A DNA stretch of 64,000 bases from a bacterium BMS3Abin14 (GTDB taxonomy: Bacteria; BMS3Abin14), in NCBI GenBank assembly GCA_002897695.1, contig BDTG01000041.1, positions 1-64,000 of the forward strand, in the 5' to 3' direction. Within the stretch, counting starts at the first letter, position 1; every line of letters begins with the position of its first letter. The position numbers were made by a program, and so were the translations under genes. The notes under the pieces were generated by a model. That model was not told where the DNA came from, did not search any database, and saw only the letters and a program-made list of their open reading frames with translations. Positions 8,513 to 16,675 of the stretch are shown here, one piece after another.

Positions 8513-8785
8513 CTTCTCTCCATTTTTGCTGGGGATCGAAAGTCAATTTACCGCAAGTTAACGAAATTTCGCAAAATTTAAAACCGGAATCTCGTGGTTA
8601 GTCTCCTTTTCCATGTGCCTCTGGACTGGAGGCCCTTCTCCCCGCCGGCCCATTCCGGAGGCACGTGCGACTTATTTACCCCCAAATGGAGTTTTTGCTG
8701 GATTATGAACAGCCTCCCCCGCAACATCCGGGCTTTTCAAGCCCCTTGACGGTGTGGTAGATAAAGTACCTGAAGGAGGTGGAAC

Positions 8786-9085
8786 TTGGCATCGCAAGCA
8801 GAGTCACAGATACCCATCGCGTACTGTCCGGGAAACGAGGTAGAGGCCTACGACTGCCCGTTCTTCATCAAGAAGGGGGTAGGAGTAGAGGCGGACTTTA
8901 TCCTCCTTGACATCCACCTTTATCACATGACCTCCGACGAGGAGGCTGTCATGGGAGAACTCCTTCGCATCGACTCCATCGAGGACCTCGAAGCGCTTGG
9001 TTATCCCAGGGATGACCGGGGGATCTTCATCGTCGGGGAGACGGAGGAACACTGGTTCCGTCAGTCCCCTTTCGGGAAGGAATAG
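8786..9085 (+). CDS. Small acidic protein of unknown function, globin operon
   Basis: 99 aa from a TTG start at 8786 preceded by GGAGGTGG, a strong ribosome site that fixes the start. The protein is acidic and cytosolic-looking, with two cysteines near the N-terminus (YCPGNEVEAYDCPFF) and a C-terminal GIFIVGETEEHWF. I do not recognise a family. It is 3 bp upstream of the protoglobin-PsiE gene, so the two are surely co-translated, and a role linked to that sensor is a reasonable guess. Confidence 0.7.
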   Translation: MASQAESQIPIAYCPGNEVEAYDCPFFIKKGVGVEADFILLDIHLYHMTSDEEAVMGELLRIDSIEDLEALGYPRDDRGIFIVGETEEHWFRQSPFGKE

Positions 9086-9088
9086 GCC

Positions 9089-9976
9089 ATGCTTTTAGCA
9101 AAGGATTTCAAATCCCACTACGAATTCACCGCCGAGGAGGAACAGCTTCTCAAGGAGCTTGCTCCTCTCATGGAAATACACAAGGAGGAGTTCGCCGAGG
9201 ATTTTTACGGGCATGTCATGTCTAACAAGGAAACCGCCGAGTTTTTCCCGACCGAGGCGAAGCTTGATCGGCACAGGAAGATGATCGCCGGCTGGTTCAT
9301 GGATCTGTTCGGGGGCAAGTACGACGACGCGTACATCCGCAATCTAAAGCATGTGGGGAAAGTCCACGTGAACATCAAACTTGACGGCCACTTCGTGAAC
9401 ACATCCATGGCGCGGGTACGACGCTTCCTCTCAGAGGTCATCGAATCGCACGCCCCGGAGGAGAAGCGGGAAGAGGGCCTCATCGCCGTCGGGAAAATCC
9501 TGGATATCAACCTGGATATCCTGACCAGTTCCTACAGACAGGAGGAGTTGAAAAAATACTTCCTGTCCTTCCGCGTTGAAAAAACCCTTGTAAACTGGAT
9601 AGAGCGCTTCACCCACGGGCTCAATCTCATCCTGGCCCTTGCGCTGGGAGTGGTCTCAGCGGCGGTCGTGGTCCTTTTCGTGCACGACGTCATCGGGATC
9701 TTCCGGAAGGCCGATCCGGACAGCATCATCGCCGCCCTCGGCTCACTGCTGATCATCTGGTTGATGATAGAGCTTCTCGATACTGAGATCTCCCACCTCA
9801 AGGGGAGAAAACTTCAGATCAAGGTCTTCGTCGGGGTCATCATGGTCGCGTTTCTCAGAAAGGTTCTAATCGCGGGCTTCCGGCACGAGGAACTGCTCGG
9901 CTTCGCCAGCAAGGTCGGCACACTGCTGGTCCTCGGGATCGTCTACTGGCTGGTCGTCCGGGCCGAAAGGGAATGA
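9089..9976 (+). CDS. Protoglobin domain fused to PsiE-like membrane domain
   Basis: 295 aa. Residues 1-160 look like a sensor globin/protoglobin: acidic helices, FYGHVMSN, WFMDLFGGKYDDAYI, then LKHVGKVHVNIKL (about 88-100), where the second histidine sits in the V-G-x-x-H pattern used by globin-coupled sensors for the proximal heme ligand. Residues about 180-295 hold four membrane segments with the PsiE-like LSSLLIIWLMIELLDTEISHL style motif (ELLDTEI). Heme would sense O2, NO or CO in the cytosol and the membrane part would pass the signal on. The output is unknown. It overlaps mobA by four bases. Confidence 0.82.
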   Translation: MLLAKDFKSHYEFTAEEEQLLKELAPLMEIHKEEFAEDFYGHVMSNKETAEFFPTEAKLDRHRKMIAGWFMDLFGGKYDDAYIRNLKHVGKVHVNIKLDGHFVNTSMARVRRFLSEVIESHAPEEKREEGLIAVGKILDINLDILTSSYRQEELKKYFLSFRVEKTLVNWIERFTHGLNLILALALGVVSAAVVVLFVHDVIGIFRKADPDSIIAALGSLLIIWLMIELLDTEISHLKGRKLQIKVFVGVIMVAFLRKVLIAGFRHEELLGFASKVGTLLVLGIVYWLVVRAERE

Positions 9977-10584
9977 CCGGAAGCGGCGTAGGCAGAACGG
10001 GTAATATTACCGGGGTCGTCCTGGCGGGCGGTAAGAGCCTGCGAATGGGGCGTGACAAGATCCTCCTTCCCATTGAGGGATCCCCCCTGATCGCTCATAT
10101 TCTCCGCCGGATGTCCTCCATCTTCCCGGAGGTGCTGGTCGTCGGCCACCACAGACCCGAGTTCGAGGCGCTGGGGATAAATACTCACCCGGACATCATT
10201 CCGGACAGCGGTGTACTCGGGGGGCTATACACCGGGCTCATCCTGTCAAAAACCCCTTTCATCTTCGCCGCAGCCGGCGACATGCCGTTCCTCGACCCGG
10301 ACCTTATCATCGAGACAGCCGCCCTTCGAGAGGGCAATGACGCCGTTGTTCCCCGCGGTCCCAAGGGGCTGGAACCTCTTTTCGCCGTGTATTCACGTTC
10401 GTGCCTGGAGCCCTTTTTAAAGCGGATCGAACAGCGGCGTCTGAAGGTAATGGAGGCTCTCGATGGGATGAAGGTCGCCTCACCGGAAATCGGCCCCGGA
10501 AGTTCAGCCGAAAAAGATCCCTTCACAAACATCAACACTCTCGATGACATGGCAGTGCTCGGTTCCCCCACGGAACCCGACTGA
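9973..10584 (+). CDS. mobA: Molybdenum cofactor guanylyltransferase
   Basis: 203 aa. The nucleotidyltransferase signature LAGGKSLRMGRDK (residues 17-29) binds GTP phosphates. AAGDMPFLDPD (about 108-118) holds the metal-binding aspartate, and the C-terminal PFTNINTLDDM is characteristic of MobA. It joins GMP to molybdopterin to give the bis-MGD cofactor of DMSO-reductase-family enzymes, formate dehydrogenase included, in the cytosol. It starts in an ATGA overlap with the globin-PsiE gene, so the two are translationally coupled. Its presence in a heme-sensor operon hints at a respiratory role for the operon. Confidence 0.9.
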   Translation: MTGSGVGRTGNITGVVLAGGKSLRMGRDKILLPIEGSPLIAHILRRMSSIFPEVLVVGHHRPEFEALGINTHPDIIPDSGVLGGLYTGLILSKTPFIFAAAGDMPFLDPDLIIETAALREGNDAVVPRGPKGLEPLFAVYSRSCLEPFLKRIEQRRLKVMEALDGMKVASPEIGPGSSAEKDPFTNINTLDDMAVLGSPTEPD

Positions 10585-10773
10585 CAACAGGGGGTAAGAA
10601 ACAGGTTGAACCCAGCCTTTTTGTACCCGCCTAGCTTATTCTTGATAAATTTATTGTTAAATAGGCAACGGTGATTATTTTTTTCTTGACTTTATTGATG
10701 AGTTTTGTTCAACTACAGGTAATCACTGAAGACAAGGCAACCAAACCGACAGGAATGGTAAAGGAGACATGCC

Positions 10774-11697
10774 ATGGGTAAGATCTACAATGACATCACG
10801 GAACTTGTGGGCGGAACGCCGCTCCTCAGGCTCAACAAAATCACCGGGGATGTTGACGCCACGGTTCTGGGCAAGATGGAATCGTTCAACCCTCTTTCCA
10901 GCGTCAAGGACCGTATCGGGCTCAGCATGATCGAGGCTGCTGAACGGGACGGGCACCTCGACTCTGACACGGTGATCGTTGAGCCGACCTCCGGCAACAC
11001 CGGAATAGCGCTGGCCTTCGTCGCGGCCGCCCGCGGCTACCGCCTGATCCTCACCATGCCCGACACCATGAGCATCGAAAGGCGTAAACTCCTGGTAGCG
11101 CTGGGCTCCGAACTTGTTCTGACCCCCGGATCGGAAGGGATGAAGGGCGCCATCAACAGGGCAGTCGAGATCGCCGCCGAACTTCCCTCGGCTTTTGTTC
11201 CCCAACAGTTCGAGAACCCCGCCAACCCCGAGATCCACCGAACGACCACCGGGCCGGAGATCTGGAACGACACAGACGGCAAGGTGGATATCCTGGTCTC
11301 GGGCGTGGGTACCGGCGGGAGCCTTACGGGCATCGGGGAGTTTCTGAAAGGGAAGAATCCAGATGTAAAGATTATAGCCGTTGAGCCGGTGGAAAGCCCC
11401 GTTCTCTCAGGGCGCCCCCCCGGACCACACAAGATCCAGGGAATCGGGGCCGGTTTTATCCCAAAGGTGCTCGACACGAAGATCATCGACGAGGTCGTCA
11501 CGGTAACCTCAGAGGATGCTTTCGCCACGTCCAGGAGGCTTGCCAGGGAAGAGGGCGTGTTTGTCGGCATATCCTCAGGCGCTGCGGCTCACGCCGCCGT
11601 CCGGGTGGCCGCACGGCCTGAAAACAGGGGGAAAGTCATCGTGGCCATCCTGCCCGACGGCGGCGAAAGGTATCTCTCAACACCCATGTTTGAATAA
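10774..11697 (+). CDS. cysK: Cysteine synthase (O-acetylserine sulfhydrylase A)
   Basis: 307 aa, full length. The PLP lysine lies in [11 protein letters not shown] (residue 45 or so), the substrate loop is [10 protein letters not shown], the PLP-phosphate glycine loop is [12 protein letters not shown], and [11 protein letters not shown] is the conserved C-terminal segment. It makes cysteine from O-acetylserine and sulfide. An AAAGGAG site precedes the ATG. The 190 bp upstream are strikingly AT-rich and contain TTGACT (10686-10691), a plausible -35 box, though no good -10 box is clear. It is followed 40 bp later by the selenoprotein gene. Confidence 0.95.
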   Translation: MGKIYNDITELVGGTPLLRLNKITGDVDATVLGKMESFNPLSSVKDRIGLSMIEAAERDGHLDSDTVIVEPTSGNTGIALAFVAAARGYRLILTMPDTMSIERRKLLVALGSELVLTPGSEGMKGAINRAVEIAAELPSAFVPQQFENPANPEIHRTTTGPEIWNDTDGKVDILVSGVGTGGSLTGIGEFLKGKNPDVKIIAVEPVESPVLSGRPPGPHKIQGIGAGFIPKVLDTKIIDEVVTVTSEDAFATSRRLAREEGVFVGISSGAAAHAAVRVAARPENRGKVIVAILPDGGERYLSTPMFE

Positions 11698-11737
11698 AAC
11701 TGCGAGTAACTGTAATTAATAATGCTACAATACATCC

Positions 11738-12517
11738 ATGTCGGTTTTCCGGATAAAAAGCACTGCTCCCATACTTCTGGCCGTCTTGCTCTTGGCGTCT
11801 GCCTGCTCGCCCGGCAAAGGGCCGCCCCAAACCCGTGTCGGATTCGATAAGGATGTCGTGCAAACAGTCCGGGAGAAGATGGGTCAGATCCAGGCGCCGG
11901 TCACCCTTCAGTTCTACCGGGGTGGCCCCGGCGAGAAAAATGCCGAGGAAACCGCTGCACTCCTGGACCTGATAAAGAATAGCTCCTCACAGATCGAGAT
12001 AAAGGAACATAACCTTTTCAGGGATTCGCAGCTTATGGGACCCCTGGGCATCAAGCACGGCCCTGTGATAATACCCCGGGGGCCGAACCCCATTGACATC
12101 AGCTACTATGGGTATCCGGCACGAAGGGAATTGGAGCCGTTTCTGGATGGCGTTCTCATCGCCTCCGGGCAGATTCCCCGGCTTTCCGCAAGTACCGAAA
12201 CCTTCCTGAAAGAACTGGACCAGGACCTTCTCATAAGGGTCTTTGTGACCCCCGACTGACCTTACTGTCCCGGGTCGGTTCGGCTCGCCTACGCTTTTGC
12301 CGCAAAAACCCGGTACGTTAAAACCCAGGTTTTCGAGACCCACAACTATCCTGATGTGGGTGAACAGTTCAAGGTCTTTGTGGTGCCGAAGTTGTGGTTT
12401 AATGACCGCGTTTTCATGGACGGATCCGAACCGGAAAGGTTCATGGTCATGGCCGCCCGCCAGGCCCTGGATACGTCAATCCCTCCGGGAAGTCTCATCG
12501 TACTGGAGGAAAAATAG
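11738..12517 (+). CDS. Selenocysteine-containing lipoprotein disulfide oxidoreductase (PDO/glutaredoxin-like)
   Basis: 259 aa with TGA at codon 174 (12257-12259) read as selenocysteine; the frame stays open to TAG at 12515. Residues 1-22 are a lipoprotein signal with Cys23 as the lipidated residue. Residues 45-165 form a first thioredoxin fold without a CxxC. The second fold opens LLIRVFVTPD-U-PYCPGSVRLAYAF: in the protein-disulfide-oxidoreductase family this position is VFVTPTCPYCP, so U174 replaces the first active-site cysteine and C177 is the second. VVPK supplies the cis-proline (Pro217). No Shine-Dalgarno is visible; an extended -10 (TGCTACAAT) ends 7 nt before the ATG, so the mRNA may be nearly leaderless. 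Expected role: thiol-disulfide exchange at the membrane. Confidence 0.85.
12257..12287 (+). other. Sec codon TGA and bacterial SECIS-like hairpin
   Basis: Downstream of TGA (12257-12259) a six-pair stem CGGGTC/GGCTCG (12271-12276 with 12282-12287, including two G-U pairs) closes a five-base loop GGTTC. The loop begins with G, contains GU, and starts 17 nt after the TGA, within the range known for bacterial SECIS elements bound by SelB. Confidence 0.65.
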
Positions 12518-12565
12518 CCGGTTGGTTTATTCTGGTTTGACTCCCTGGATGTTGCCCAGAGGGAT

Positions 12566-12600
12566 GGGATTGCTTCGCATTGGTTCGGCTCGCAATGACA
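12566..12600. repeat. Dispersed repeat, family 1
   Basis: GGGATTGCTTCGCATT and GGCTCGCAATGACAGG, the clearest copy of the two-part element, in the 117-bp gap between the convergent selenoprotein and rlpA genes. Confidence 0.65.
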
Positions 12601-12634
12601 GGCGGAAGATAAAGCCGGAGAAACCACCTGATTT

Positions 12635-13378
12635 TCAGCGGGCGACGACGAACGCCTCCCGGAAATCACCGCTGCCCAGAAGCCTCTCCCTCAGGGCGTC
12701 CGCCTTGTCTTCGTCTGAAAATCGCCCCACCATGACGCGATAAAAGACCCGGTCTCCCCGGTCGTAAAGGCTGATGGCAGAAGCTCCGAACCTGCGTTTC
12801 AGGCCCCGTGCCAGACGTACGGCGTTCTTCTTCACCGTGAAGGCCCCGACCTGTACGGAGAATACCCCCTTCCGGTAATCGGAACGAGCCCGCAACAGGA
12901 CTTCACCACTCTCTCCGCCCTTTTCCTTTTCCCCCAGAGCTTCGACGACAACCTCGGCCACGCCCGCATCGAGCATATGAAGCCGCCGGGCGCCGGCCCG
13001 TGACAGATCAATGATCCTTCCTCTCACGAAGGGGCCCCGGTCATTGATACGGACCACCACCTGCCCCCCGCCATCAACTCGTCGGACCCGGACATAGGTT
13101 CCAAGGGGGAGGGTTCTGTGGGCAGCCGTAAGGGCCTCCATGTCGTAGACCTCACCGCTGGCCGTAAGACGGCCGTGGAACTTGGGGCCGTACCAGGAGG
13201 CCATACCCCTCTGAACGAAGCCGCCGGCTGAGCCCAGAACCCGATAGCGTCTCCCCCCAACCTCGTATGAGCTCGGGGACTGCGGGGGAGGAGCAGGCCT
13301 GCTCCCCGCGCATCCAGCCAGGATCAGGAGCGCGAGAAGAAGCCCTGCCGTCCGGACGTTGGAAACAAGCGCCCCTAT
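12635..13378 (-). CDS. rlpA: RlpA-like lipoprotein with SPOR domain
   Basis: The frame encodes a lipoprotein signal (LLLALLILAGC, Cys at codon 13312-13310), a linker, the double-psi beta-barrel of RlpA (MASWYGPKFHGRLTASGE, later LPLGTYVRV and INDRGPF) and a C-terminal SPOR domain (VFSVQVGAFTVKKNAVRLA onwards). RlpA binds denuded septal peptidoglycan in the periplasm and acts as, or derives from, a lytic transglycosylase. There is no ATG, GTG or TTG upstream of 13204 before a stop at 13439, yet the lipobox lies upstream of 13204. I extend to the ATA at 13378, overlapping the cyclophilin stop; a start at 13204 would give a 189-aa protein without any export signal. Confidence 0.75.
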   Translation of the reverse strand: MGALVSNVRTAGLLLALLILAGCAGSRPAPPPQSPSSYEVGGRRYRVLGSAGGFVQRGMASWYGPKFHGRLTASGEVYDMEALTAAHRTLPLGTYVRVRRVDGGGQVVVRINDRGPFVRGRIIDLSRAGARRLHMLDAGVAEVVVEALGEKEKGGESGEVLLRARSDYRKGVFSVQVGAFTVKKNAVRLARGLKRRFGASAISLYDRGDRVFYRVMVGRFSDEDKADALRERLLGSGDFREAFVVAR

Positions 13379-13977
13379 CTGGAATCCCCCCCGGATAGAA
13401 CGGTAACCTTCTTGATGACGACGGGATCGAGGGGCACATCACCGGACCCTCTGACTGTGCCAGTTTTAACCTTCCCGATGGCGTCCACCACGTCCATACC
13501 ATCGACTACCTCCCCAAAAACTGCATACCCGTACCCCGCAGAAGAATCATTCTTGTAATCGAGAAAATCGTTGTCCGCAAGGTTGATAAAAAACTGGGCA
13601 GTCGCGCTGTCAACCACCGAGGTTCTGGCCATGGCGAGGGTTCCCCTTGTGTTTTTAAGGCCGTTTCCGGCCTCATTCTTTATGTGGGATCCGGTTTCCT
13701 TCTGATGCATTTCCTCCGTAAATCCACCTCCCTGGATCATGAATCCGGCAATCACCCGATGGAAAATCGTCCCGTCAAAAAAACCGTCTTTCGCATAATC
13801 TACAAAATTTTTCACCGTGATCGGGGCCTTTTCGGAATCGAGTTCCGCAACGATGGTCCCTTTGGACGTTTCAATAGCCACTTTGGTCATTTTTCCTCCC
13901 TTGCCGGCAGATACATTGAGCGGTGCGGCCAGAAGAATACAGGCCACCACCGCGAGAAGAACGTTTTTCATGGTCAT
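13375..13977 (-). CDS. Exported cyclophilin-type peptidyl-prolyl isomerase
   Basis: 200 aa. The signal peptide (about residues 1-24, ending NVSA) sends it to the periplasm. The cyclophilin core is complete: FFDGTIFHRVIAGFMIQGGGF contains the catalytic arginine of FHRV, followed by NTRGTLAMART, SATAQFFINL and YGYAVFGEVVDGMDVV. It isomerises X-Pro bonds in exported proteins. The first ATG (13977) has a GGAGG ten bases upstream; the second (13971) is too far from it. The gene lies directly upstream of rlpA, with the stop codon overlapping the presumed start region. Confidence 0.92.
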   Translation of the reverse strand: MTMKNVLLAVVACILLAAPLNVSAGKGGKMTKVAIETSKGTIVAELDSEKAPITVKNFVDYAKDGFFDGTIFHRVIAGFMIQGGGFTEEMHQKETGSHIKNEAGNGLKNTRGTLAMARTSVVDSATAQFFINLADNDFLDYKNDSSAGYGYAVFGEVVDGMDVVDAIGKVKTGTVRGSGDVPLDPVVIKKVTVLSGGDSR

Positions 13978-13993
13978 CGTTACTTTACCTCCA

Positions 13994-14050
13994 GTGTTGT
14001 GTTCCAGGTTCCATGCTCCCTTCCAGCTTCGCCCGGGATTGCCGCGCCCC
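13994..14050. repeat. Composite repeat, family 2 next to partial family 1
   Basis: GTTCCAGGTTCCATG words (family 2) run straight into GCTTCGCCCGGGATTGCCGCG (family 1 half-unit), showing that the two repeat families can occur side by side. Confidence 0.45.
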
Positions 14051-14075
14051 CAATATCAGATAACTATTCATGATC

Positions 14076-14375
14076 TCAGGGTTTTCCCGTGAGCTTTTTC
14101 CATAAATCTTCCGCCTCGTTTCTGTCCCCACTCCCCCGGGTATTTCCGGCGTTGCTTTCCTCGTATGCAGGAGAGAAATAATCGCAGAAATTGCCCGTCT
14201 CCAGGTCACGAACCTTTTCCGCCACGGGCTCCAGACAACGTGATGTGCCCTCGTCCAGAAAGCGGCAGTGTGAGCATGAGTGGAGGTAAGCGCTGCACTC
14301 GGGGCAAAGTGCCCTGAAGCCGACTTTGACTTCAAAGGCAACCTTGTTCCCGCACTTGCGACAGTCCAGTATCAT
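14076..14375 (-). CDS. Small cysteine-rich zinc-ribbon protein
   Basis: 99 aa with four cysteine pairs or near pairs: CRKC, CPEC, CSHC and then C in TSRC and NFC. The first two (residues 5-8 and 24-27) make a classic zinc ribbon. The CSHCRFLDEG plus NFCDYFSP part resembles a short conserved domain found in uncharacterised bacterial proteins, in which these cysteines may bind a second metal. The C-terminal 30 residues are polar and probably disordered. It overlaps the trmH stop by four bases (ATGA), so it is translated with trmH. Function unknown. Confidence 0.75.
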   Translation of the reverse strand: MILDCRKCGNKVAFEVKVGFRALCPECSAYLHSCSHCRFLDEGTSRCLEPVAEKVRDLETGNFCDYFSPAYEESNAGNTRGSGDRNEAEDLWKKLTGKP

Positions 14376-15019
14376 CCTCTCCTCCTGAGCTCATCGAGGA
14401 TAGCCTTGGAGTTTTTAACCGATTTTCTGCTCCAATCGTTCCGCAGCACATCCTTCTCGGGGTCAGAAAGCCCTTCAATGGTTCCCGCTTTCTCCATGAA
14501 GGATCGAACATAATGGATCGTTATACCCGCCGCTACCGACACGTTCAGACTCCGGGAAAATCCGTGTAGTGGAACAACAAACAGGCCGTCGGCGTTTTCC
14601 AGTACCTCCGGGCACGCACCGTCCCGCTCGTTGGAAAAGACCAGGGCCACCTTCCAATTCCAATCTATTGCGTCCACCGGCCGTGTTCCGGGCCCGAAGG
14701 CTCCGGCAAGGATGCGAAAACCAAGCCCCTTCAGATCCCTGAAACATTCATCCAGCGTCAGGTGCCGGTGGATGGTCAACCAGCGATCACATCCTCTCGT
14801 TATAGTTCTCAGGATACCCTGGTCCCCCGCCTGCGGTAAAACGTGGACATGCTGGATCCCGAACGCCTCGCATGTCCTGAGCACCGCGTCAACATTGTGT
14901 TCCTTGTGGAGATTCTCAATTACGACCCTGATGGAGGAAGTCCTCTGGATGAGGATATCCTCATGGCGCTGTTTTCTGCCCGGCAGCATGTACTGCTGCA
15001 GCATTTCAAGCTCGTTCAC
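14372..15019 (-). CDS. trmH: TrmH-type tRNA (guanosine-2'-O-)methyltransferase
   Basis: 215 aa of the SPOUT superfamily. Motif 1 is VIENLHKEHNVDAVLRTCEAFG (residues about 34-55, asparagine and arginine catalytic), motif 2 is VFSNERDG, and motif 3 is GFSRSLNVSVAAGI, which forms the trefoil knot that holds S-adenosylmethionine. It most likely methylates G18 in the tRNA D loop, since length and motifs fit TrmH better than the rRNA enzyme RlmB. It is followed by the zinc-ribbon gene with a four-base overlap. Confidence 0.88.
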   Translation of the reverse strand: MNELEMLQQYMLPGRKQRHEDILIQRTSSIRVVIENLHKEHNVDAVLRTCEAFGIQHVHVLPQAGDQGILRTITRGCDRWLTIHRHLTLDECFRDLKGLGFRILAGAFGPGTRPVDAIDWNWKVALVFSNERDGACPEVLENADGLFVVPLHGFSRSLNVSVAAGITIHYVRSFMEKAGTIEGLSDPEKDVLRNDWSRKSVKNSKAILDELRRRG

Positions 15020-15052
15020 GAATCCGCGGCTCCCTGAAAAATGCCCAAGATA

Positions 15053-15913
15053 TCACCATCTCATCGCTACCATATCTCCAACCGATCCGCCAAGGTACTC
15101 CGCGGCCACATCACACTTTACGATAAACAGCATGAACATCCTGCCGTCCGGCTTTTCCTCCGTCAGGGTCTCGAAATTACCTTGCCCTTTTGAGATAATC
15201 AGGTCGGCCTCCGAAAAAAGTTTCTGGAAATCACGGCTGCACATTTTGCGTATCGTGCCCGGAGTTCTTGCGCCTGTGCTGACGAGCTCGGCGTACCGAT
15301 GTATGCCCGCAAGGCGGGCATCCGCGACTGTGGCATCGTTGATAATCGCCCCCCCCTTGGCGGCATAGGTAACCTTCCCCTCCGGAAGGATGGAAAGAAG
15401 TGGGCGGTCAAAGACTGTCTCCCCGGCATTGTCGCCGAGAAACAGGATTCTCCTCGCCATGAGGACACTTTCCTTCAGCTTGGGGATGTCGTCGTGAAAA
15501 ATCGGCTTATGCAGGTACTCCTCCATGACGGCCGCCAGATTGAACTTCCCGTCCTGGTTCCCTGTACCGAAATCGATAACATTTCCCGCGATGGAGATCC
15601 TGACAGCGGCATCAAAAGGGTCCCTGGAATTCTCCACCAGAGTTTCAATTACGGGCAGCAGTTTCAGAGCCTCACGGGTATAGGTAATTTTTTGCGGCAA
15701 ATAGGGATCATCGCATCCCGACATGCGTTCTACAGTACGGTAGAGCCCCGTGCTGATGACGGGAGGCGACTCGTCCTCGTCCCATGCCGATTCAAGGCCT
15801 CGGGCGGCGGCCTTCTCGATGGAGTGGATCAAGTCCTCATCGGCCCCGGCTGCCAGCGCGGTTCGACGCACCTGGCGCATCAGGCATGGCCTGCAATCGG
15901 AATGGATCTTCAA
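15053..15913 (-). CDS. DUF89 family damage-control phosphatase
   Basis: 286 aa. Features of DUF89/ARMT1 proteins are visible: an N-terminal CxxC-type CRPCLMRQV, GNVIDFGTG, FLGDNAGETVFDRPLL (metal-binding Asp and Asn), and DLIISKGQGNFETL near the end. The family comprises metal-dependent phosphatases that hydrolyse damaged or over-phosphorylated metabolites. This branch with N-terminal cysteines is the prokaryotic subfamily. Substrate unknown. Its ATG overlaps the DtxR-FeoA stop by four bases, linking it to the iron cluster. Confidence 0.85.
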   Translation of the reverse strand: MKIHSDCRPCLMRQVRRTALAAGADEDLIHSIEKAAARGLESAWDEDESPPVISTGLYRTVERMSGCDDPYLPQKITYTREALKLLPVIETLVENSRDPFDAAVRISIAGNVIDFGTGNQDGKFNLAAVMEEYLHKPIFHDDIPKLKESVLMARRILFLGDNAGETVFDRPLLSILPEGKVTYAAKGGAIINDATVADARLAGIHRYAELVSTGARTPGTIRKMCSRDFQKLFSEADLIISKGQGNFETLTEEKPDGRMFMLFIVKCDVAAEYLGGSVGDMVAMRW

Positions 15914-16629
15914 TCCTCCTCCGGAACTGTTTCGGCCTCTCCTGGCTGCTCTTCCTCAGTCCTTCTCACGAAGATCCCCTCTGCCATTCCCTCGTCAACC
16001 GCGAAACGGCTGTATCCAACCCGGAACACGAAGGATGGAAACCTTCTTTCCAGCGACAGCTCTTCACCTGGGAGGATGCCCATGGCCATGAGTTTCTTCA
16101 GCTTCTCCGAGTCCCTCGTATGGACATACGCTATTACCCCGTGTTCCCCCTGTCTGAGCTTGCTCATGGAAACCACCGCTTTATCGGTTCTCATCTCGGC
16201 ACGGTGGCAGCAATCGCCCACCGGAATAGGCCGATTGTGGGGGCAGGTTTTAGGATGCCCGAGCAGCTCACAGATCTTCTTCTCCAGCTTTGGCCTGATC
16301 AACATGTGCTCAAACCGGCAGGCAGGGCTCTCAAGCTCATCGTGCTGGATCTCGAATACGTCGTGAAAAAGCCTCTCGCTGAGGCGATGTCTCCTGATTG
16401 TCTTTCGGGCCTCCTCAAAACCGGAATCGGTAAGGGCGACCTTGTTTTCCTCCAGATTGATCATCCCCTGGCCGGCCAGCGCCGTGAGAATCCGAATATC
16501 TGCAGGGCCATGCTCACCGAGTATGATCTCCTCACTGTCGATGGAATCCAATCCGCCCTCCACCAATTCTGTCCAGAGGACCTCTAATACCTCATCTTTC
16601 AGTTCCTGGTCACGCTCGCGCAGTTCCAC
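15910..16629 (-). CDS. DtxR-type metalloregulator with FeoA domain
   Basis: 239 aa. Residues 1-75 form a winged helix. Residues 76-150 form the metal-binding dimer domain, with FHDVFEI, CRFEHML and a second cysteine/histidine cluster (CPHNRPIPVGDCCH). Residues about 155-225 are an SH3-like FeoA domain (MSKLRQGEHGVIAYVH to MAEGIFVRR). DtxR/MntR/IdeR proteins repress metal uptake when Fe2+ or Mn2+ is bound; fusion to FeoA ties sensing to FeoB. It lies 46 bp downstream of feoB on the same strand. The extra CCH cluster between the domains is unusual and might hold zinc. Confidence 0.88.
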   Translation of the reverse strand: MELRERDQELKDEVLEVLWTELVEGGLDSIDSEEIILGEHGPADIRILTALAGQGMINLEENKVALTDSGFEEARKTIRRHRLSERLFHDVFEIQHDELESPACRFEHMLIRPKLEKKICELLGHPKTCPHNRPIPVGDCCHRAEMRTDKAVVSMSKLRQGEHGVIAYVHTRDSEKLKKLMAMGILPGEELSLERRFPSFVFRVGYSRFAVDEGMAEGIFVRRTEEEQPGEAETVPEED

Positions 16630-16675
16630 AATAAACTCCTTTTTCGTATTTTACTTTACCTGAGGCCGATCGTCC

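Noticed and set aside
5281-8700. Shared AAATGGAGTTTTT word at 5289 (complement) and 8684
   Set aside because: Two short copies only, with no further similarity around them; likely coincidence.
11738-12259. A complete 173-aa gene ending at TGA 12259
   Set aside because: The downstream frame continues the oxidoreductase fold exactly in register, with its active-site cysteine and cis-proline, so the stop is read as selenocysteine (or is a pseudogene at the very least).
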